Source: a virus. From it: a stretch of DNA of 36,422 nt. The notes beneath the pieces are model-generated. The model saw only the letters and a program-made list of their open reading frames with translations. It did not search any database and was not told the DNA's origin. Location of the stretch: positions 1 to 36,422 of the IMG/VR virus record IMGVR_UViG_3300030419_001946; one strand, given 5' to 3'. The position numbers and the translations under genes are program-made. Shown piece after piece: positions 33,041 through 36,422 of this stretch (position 1 is its first letter; every line of letters begins with the position of its first letter).

Positions 33041-33867
33041 ATAGGTATTGCGTCGGCGAGCCGAATCCTGCGGACGATTCCAAGAGCCTTGTTTAACCCA
33101 TCTTCTTGAACTGTGCAATGGACACCCCAAGACGAAAGGTGACGGACCAGTGTTTCAGTTGAAAGGTTCGCTCCACTCTCTTCAGAAAAGGGACAACCAC
33201 CCAAGCCACCAATGCTACTATCGAACTCACGAATACCCGCGTATAGGCCCGCGCGTATAAGCGCGAGCGGGCGCGATTCGTCTCCTTTGTGATGTAGATG
33301 TAGAGCAGGTGTAACATCCATGTCTTTTGCCAGTGATGCGAAGAAATCTATGTCTTTGATTGAACCGCAGCCTATCGTATCTGCAAAAACAACGGTATCC
33401 CCAAGAGTGCTTGCAACTTCAACACATTCTCTGAGCAATTTACTCTCAATTTCACCGTGCGGAGAGCCGAAAGCCATTGAAATGTATACTCGAACATCTT
33501 CCTTCGGTATCTCGTTAATAAAGCAGCAGTATTCTTCAATGGTTTTTGCCCTATTTCGACCAAGATTTTGCTCGTTGAACACTTCACAAGCAGAGAAAAC
33601 CAGATTGAACTTCTTGACACCCACTGCTTTGGCGCGTTCAAAGCCACGCTTGTTCATTACAAGCGCCGCACCGTGTCCTGAGAACACATCTTCAGCATCA
33701 GCCATCTGCGGGACCAGTTTTGGATGAGCGAAACTGACTTCTTCGACCGTTTCTATCCCAGCCTCATAGAGTGAACTAATGAGTTGACGCTTGATGTCTG
33801 TGTCTATGAAGGACTTGATGCTCTGCAACCCGTCGCGAGGACCGACTTCATAGACAGTAACGGTCAA
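33037..33867 (-). CDS. HMG-CoA-lyase-like enzyme (DRE-TIM metallolyase family)
   Basis: The 276-aa protein has the family signature EVGPRDGLQ (residues 7-15; Arg11, Asp12) and VEEVSFAHPKLVPQMADA. It also has metal-ligand candidates His190 and His192 in LHLHHKGDES, and GLGGCPFSE with Cys225. HMG-CoA lyase splits HMG-CoA into acetyl-CoA and acetoacetate. The usual H-x-H-D-T-Y-G after the histidines is replaced by HHKGDESRP, and one residue is inserted before Asn234, so substrate or activity may have shifted. TTG start at 33867 has GGAGGT eight bases ahead and overlaps the stop of the upstream 53-aa membrane protein (TTGA). A rare metabolic gene in a viral context. Confidence 0.85.
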   Translation of the reverse strand: MTVTVYEVGPRDGLQSIKSFIDTDIKRQLISSLYEAGIETVEEVSFAHPKLVPQMADAEDVFSGHGAALVMNKRGFERAKAVGVKKFNLVFSACEVFNEQNLGRNRAKTIEEYCCFINEIPKEDVRVYISMAFGSPHGEIESKLLRECVEVASTLGDTVVFADTIGCGSIKDIDFFASLAKDMDVTPALHLHHKGDESRPLALIRAGLYAGIREFDSSIGGLGGCPFSEESGANLSTETLVRHLSSWGVHCTVQEDGLNKALGIVRRIRLADAIPI

Positions 33868-34025
33868 CGCTGCGACCTCCGCAGCCCTTCTATGAACATC
33901 TCATCGAGTTCTTCTTCTTCGTCAAACAACTGCTTGATTTCTACGCCTTCACTAAACATGAGATAGAAGGCAATGACCATTAAAACGAATCCAAAACTGA
34001 TGAGGAATACTCCAAGCATGTGCAT
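33864..34025 (-). CDS. 53-aa membrane protein coupled to the lyase-like gene
   Basis: A short frame starting MHMLGVFLISFGFVLMVIAF, one clear transmembrane helix (about residues 3-22), followed by an acidic and then basic soluble tail (LFDEEEELDEMF...RRSQR). Its stop overlaps the TTG of the lyase-like gene by TTGA, so the two are probably translationally coupled. It may localise the enzyme or be an unrelated membrane peptide. The start has no strong ribosome site. Confidence 0.65.
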   Translation of the reverse strand: MHMLGVFLISFGFVLMVIAFYLMFSEGVEIKQLFDEEEELDEMFIEGLRRSQR

Positions 34026-34052
34026 CGCAGGGGCGGTGTAGATTTAACACTT

Positions 34053-34066
34053 ACCTCTACAGAGGT
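34053..34066. promoter_or_regulatory. Short interrupted palindrome after the 352-aa gene
   Basis: ACCTCT-AC-AGAGGT, six-base arms, lies just past the stop of the 352-aa gene and before the 53-aa gene, fused to a GAGGTCAC element. It could be an operator half-site pair or a short RNA hairpin. Too short to be a convincing terminator, and no U-run follows. Confidence 0.35.
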
Positions 34067-34068
34067 CA

Positions 34069-35127
34069 CTAATTGCCAGTAAGACGGTTAAACTCAGCCA
34101 ATTCTTTCAATCCTATTTCTAATTCCTTGTCAAAATCTACGTTTCTTAGATGTCGTGGCACTTCTCCAGTCATATTACTAACCGCCGTATTCCACAAATC
34201 GTTATTTTCTAACTCAGGCCGTGGTTTGTCGATATTTCTTTCTATATCTTCTCCCACCTTGCTTGTTACTGGAATACCTTGCTCTTCAAATATATTCTGT
34301 ATATCTGCCCCATGCATTTCATCAGCAGCAGCCAATCTATCGGCTGCTTTGTCGGGTCTTGCAAAGACGCTTCGTAAGCCCTGTAATCTTATTTCATCAG
34401 CAGGACTTCGTTTTCCATCACGTAACGCTTGAGCATCTAACATATCTTGATATTCTTCTGGACTGTTAATTCTCATGAACTCATCCATCTCTTCCTGAGA
34501 TGTGCCGGGTGCACCGGCGGCAGGTTGCACTGCACCAGTGCGCGTTGCACCACTGGGTTTCCTTGTCATAGCAGGGTTTCTTTCACCGTAGGAAGTGGAC
34601 GGGTGTCGTTTTCTGGTTGTTACTTGTGGTGTATCAGAAGAAGATGGGAAGCGTTTAGATTGACCTGAAGCACGTTGTGGTTTTCGGTCCTTTTGATTTT
34701 CTGGAACTCCAAACAGCATTTGGTCCCGATACCGTCTGTTTCTTCGGGAGTCAATTCTTTCTTTGAGTAAAACCCAAGCAGCGTCGAATGCGCTTGACTT
34801 CAACGGGAACCTTCTCGATAAAGGATTGAGCGCCATTTCTTCTTGTTCATCTTCCATTTCGCTTATTTGCTCAGTGGTTTGCATTACGGGAGATTCCATT
34901 TGATTTGTTTCATCCCCTGCCATTGGGTTGTTGCCTTTTCTTTGCTTTGCCCTTGGTTCAGGCTGAGGAGGGGAAGGAGGGTAAACACCCAATGCTGGGT
35001 TTATTTCACCTTCTCGTGCCATGCGACGCCGCTCTTTAATAGAAATACCACTACCTGCAATTGGCGACCCATCGTCGTAGGTTCTCGCTTTCAACAAAGA
35101 CCAAGCAGTGTTGAAAGCGCCACTCAT
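34069..35127 (-). CDS. 352-aa protein with two tags
   Basis: Tag 1 is at the very N-terminus (MSGAFNTAWSLLKART, Trp 9) and tag 2 at about residue 118 (SSAFDAAWVLLKERI). The linker is acidic and Pro/Gln/Met-rich; the remainder is Arg/Ser/Glu-rich with a folded-looking C-terminal part (about residues 250-350). A TTG at 35175 would extend it by a leader peptide MSDLAIFKTYPYLRKL whose DNA is also found, untranslated, before the 162-aa gene. ATG at 35127 is chosen. Likely paralogous in its N-terminus to the next two upstream genes. Confidence 0.75.
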   Translation of the reverse strand: MSGAFNTAWSLLKARTYDDGSPIAGSGISIKERRRMAREGEINPALGVYPPSPPQPEPRAKQRKGNNPMAGDETNQMESPVMQTTEQISEMEDEQEEMALNPLSRRFPLKSSAFDAAWVLLKERIDSRRNRRYRDQMLFGVPENQKDRKPQRASGQSKRFPSSSDTPQVTTRKRHPSTSYGERNPAMTRKPSGATRTGAVQPAAGAPGTSQEEMDEFMRINSPEEYQDMLDAQALRDGKRSPADEIRLQGLRSVFARPDKAADRLAAADEMHGADIQNIFEEQGIPVTSKVGEDIERNIDKPRPELENNDLWNTAVSNMTGEVPRHLRNVDFDKELEIGLKELAEFNRLTGN

Positions 35128-35171
35128 GAGTTTACGCAGGTAGGGGTAGGTCTTGAAGATTGCGAGGTCAC
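35128..35171 (-). repeat. 44-nt conserved leader repeat, copy before 352-aa gene
   Basis: This 44-nt block and the one at 35661-35704 are about 37 of 44 identical, each ending exactly at the ATG of a tagged gene. Read in frame both resemble D-L-A-x-F-K-x-x-P-x-L-R-K. A more diverged copy lies before the 134-aa gene (36106-36148) but in a shifted frame. The simplest reading is tandem duplication of an ancestral cassette. Confidence 0.6.
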
Positions 35172-35660
35172 TCAATCTCTATTTCTTCGAAACTCGTTTG
35201 GTAGGTATTCATCTTCAAAAAGGCTACCAAACATTGCACCCTCTGTCGCCATGTCAAAGCGTTGCTCCCATTCTCTTTGTCTTTCATCTTCGTCAACAGC
35301 ACTGTTAGGAGGCACATGCGTCAATTGTCCGTAATTCGAAAATGCGTTTTTTGCAGCAAAGATGTTAGGGAGGTCTGAAGCATGTATCCCCTTTCCTTTT
35401 TTGCCTATGGATACTTCTTCAGGGTGAACTCTCATGTCAAGAGACGGGGTAGTCACAAAAGGTTCACCTTGTGATATATTGCGGACTTCTTGCAATCTAC
35501 GCATTGCACCCATGATAGGGGGAGGAACTGTCCCCTGTCTTACTTGAGATGTGAAACTCTCTTGACCTAATTGTGAAGCCGGGTAATGCTCTTCGATGAA
35601 TGCCTGTTGCTCGGGTAGTGCTTTGAGGATAGACCATGCAAGGTCAAAAGCACTACTCAT
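35172..35660 (-). CDS. 162-aa tagged protein
   Basis: The ATG start gives MSSAFDLAWSILKALPEQQAF, the tag with Trp at residue 9. The rest is polar with a few hydrophobic patches (GAMRRLQEVRNISQGEPF; FAAKNAFSNYGQLTHV). No known domain. It follows a 40-base gap after the 134-aa gene that consists of the leader repeat. Its C-terminus leads into the 352-aa gene. N-termini of the three neighbours are clearly related, bodies are not. Confidence 0.75.
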   Translation of the reverse strand: MSSAFDLAWSILKALPEQQAFIEEHYPASQLGQESFTSQVRQGTVPPPIMGAMRRLQEVRNISQGEPFVTTPSLDMRVHPEEVSIGKKGKGIHASDLPNIFAAKNAFSNYGQLTHVPPNSAVDEDERQREWEQRFDMATEGAMFGSLFEDEYLPNEFRRNRD

Positions 35661-35704
35661 GGGTTTACGCAGGAGGGGGTGGGACTTGAAAGTTGCGAGG
35701 TCAC
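35661..35704 (-). repeat. 44-nt conserved leader repeat, copy before 162-aa gene
   Basis: Partner of the repeat at 35128-35171. Here the in-frame reading is interrupted upstream by TAA and contains no ATG/GTG/TTG start, so it is an untranslated leader or a relic of a longer ancestral N-terminus. It also contains the GAGGTCAC element (35697-35704). Confidence 0.6.
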
Positions 35705-36105
35705 ATGTAACTTAATTCATGCCTTTGGAACATATGTTGGTCATCACCCTCAAGGGATTTATTTTCAGGGTTTGTAAATTGAGGATACATTAAATCAAGC
35801 GCTTCCATTTCACTAACACCAAGGTAATCAGCCATAATTCGCATTAAGTTTCTTTCTCTATCAATCGGTGCTGTTCGCCCCGCCTTTGCGTGCTCACGAC
35901 CGAACGAGAAGTTGGGGTAGCCGGAGTGAAGTTTAGGGCGAGTAGCGTTAATCTCAGTCAAAGCAGCATCTGTTCGGGTATGGTGAGTAGGTCCAGTCGA
36001 TGCATAATGCGTATGGCTATCTTTTGTAGGGTCTGGAGTCATGGATAACTTACCATCAACTTCGTATGCCTTCAACACAGACCATGCATACTCGAAGGCG
36101 GACAC
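35701..36105 (-). CDS. 134-aa tagged protein, first gene of the operon
   Basis: GTG start gives MSAFEYAWSVLKAYEVDGKL (tag, Trp 8). Its body includes a Thr/His-rich stretch (SHTHYASTGPTHHTRTD) and a helical C-terminus (MRIMADYLGVSEMEALDLMYPQF). No known family. As the first minus-strand gene after the right-end non-coding region, it may be the 5' end of the long late transcript. No standard ribosome site is obvious, so leaderless or atypical initiation is possible. Confidence 0.65.
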   Translation of the reverse strand: MSAFEYAWSVLKAYEVDGKLSMTPDPTKDSHTHYASTGPTHHTRTDAALTEINATRPKLHSGYPNFSFGREHAKAGRTAPIDRERNLMRIMADYLGVSEMEALDLMYPQFTNPENKSLEGDDQHMFQRHELSYM

Positions 36106-36140
36106 AGTTGTGGGAAGAGGGTAAGAGGTTTGAATGTTGT

Positions 36141-36160
36141 GAGGTCACTGCTGAGGTCAC
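36141..36160. repeat. GAGGTCAC tandem direct repeat
   Basis: GAGGTCAC occurs at 36141-36148 and 36153-36160 (12-bp period), just upstream of the first gene. Single copies also lie at 34062-34069, 35164-35171 and 35697-35704, always at gene junctions. The same spacing recurs at 15643-15661 on the other strand. Confidence 0.45.
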
Positions 36161-36194
36161 TGTAATTTTCTGTAAAAAATTGCTGGAGCGCTGT

Positions 36195-36420
36195 GTGGGG
36201 TTAAAAGAGCGTAAAAGGCCGCGTAAAAGGTATGCCTCCGGCTAAGGGGGGCCACGTAAAAGGGTGCTGCGGCGGTGTAGTTTCTGCACCGGCCTTCGGC
36301 GTAAAAGCCCCCTTACACGTAGCGCGTAAAAGGCAGCAGTAGCACAAGTGTAGCACTAACACACGCGCATGTATGGTGTTCGCTATTGCGACAGTAAGCC
36401 GCTACGCCCCTTAACCCCAC
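36195..36420. repeat. 10-bp inverted repeat flanking the iteron-like region
   Basis: GTGGGGTTAA at 36195-36204 and its exact complement TTAACCCCAC at 36411-36420 bracket the CGTAAAAG cluster. Loop size (about 206 bases) rules out a simple terminator hairpin. Confidence 0.5.
36210..36333 (+). repeat. CGTAAAAG iteron-like cluster, five copies
   Basis: CGTAAAAG starts at 36210, 36222, 36255, 36300 and 36325, all in one orientation; four are followed by G (CGTAAAAGG), the one at 36300 by C. Spacing is irregular (12, 33, 45, 25). Such clusters often bind an initiator or regulator protein, and no protein for it is identified in this window. Confidence 0.6.
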
Positions 36421-36422
36421 CC

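Larger units (their letters stand above)
36106..36422. other. Right-end non-coding region with iteron-like repeats
   Basis: No gene is supported in these 317 bases. It holds a diverged leader copy (36106-36148), a GAGGTCAC direct repeat (36141-36160), five CGTAAAAG elements, a GGTG-x-AG/CT-x-CACC hairpin (about 36274-36290), and a 10-bp inverted repeat. It could be the operon promoter, a replication origin or a packaging-site region. Its composition is more GC-rich and repeat-laden than the genes. Confidence 0.5.

Noticed and set aside
33041-33130. N-terminal extension of the 179-aa tagged gene to 33130
   Set aside because: It would overlap the HMG-CoA-lyase-like gene by about 94 bases, whereas the ATGA overlap at 33040 matches the operon style.
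36210-36333. CRISPR array
   Set aside because: Repeat units are only 8-9 bases with irregular 12-45-base spacing, so not CRISPR-like.
36160-36422. tRNA or structured RNA gene at the right end
   Set aside because: No cloverleaf, anticodon arm or T-loop consensus could be fitted, and the hairpins are short.

Overview
The window looks like the head-morphogenesis and DNA-packaging half of a tailed double-stranded DNA virus (Caudoviricetes type), most likely marine. About 40 genes are supported. All but one lie on the minus strand and read right to left, many joined by 4-nt ATGA, GTGA or TTGA stop/start overlaps, as in a compact lytic virus. No chromosomal flank, integrase, tRNA, CRISPR array or replication gene is visible. 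The left edge cuts a minus-strand virion gene. The 36.4 kb length would suit a fosmid insert or metagenomic contig, but this cannot be decided from sequence. The host is unresolved. Several short families resemble ones seen in marine phages. The many zinc-ribbon proteins, an AbrB protein, a LAGLIDADG protein and one TATA-like promoter hint at an archaeal host, while the strong Shine-Dalgarno sites fit either domain.

Layout in transcription order. 36422-36106: non-coding region with five copies of a CGTAAAAG element and a 10-bp inverted repeat. 36105-30067: small accessory genes carrying a recurrent AWxxLK-type peptide, interrupted by a 53-aa membrane protein translationally coupled to an HMG-CoA-lyase-like enzyme. 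30066-26335: a module of small membrane proteins, a small Ras/Arf-like GTPase, an AbrB-type DNA-binding protein and a zinc protein, headed by a TATA-like element. 26352-26116: the only plus-strand gene, a zinc protein. 26057-15661: probable small terminase, large tagged proteins, large terminase, and four short basic or zinc-binding genes. 15638-1: a winged-helix/LAGLIDADG protein, zinc-ribbon portal, a 1903-aa protein with a degenerate DNA-ligase-like domain, protease-scaffold fusion, major capsid protein, decoration-like and head-completion-like small proteins, and a truncated virion protein.

The most striking feature is a short peptide (consensus A-W-x-x-L/I-K, usually preceded by an Ala/Met/Phe-rich turn such as SEPM or MSAF) found 15 times in 11 otherwise unrelated proteins. 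It sits at the N-terminus, C-terminus or between domains, and often next to basic, zinc-binding or HNH-like modules. A related C-terminal motif (MSWDE-h-H-x-h-A) is shared by the protease-scaffold fusion and a coiled-coil protein of the same head cluster. I infer a modular docking or capsid-targeting tag that recruits internal virion proteins during head assembly, but only the recurrence itself is directly seen.
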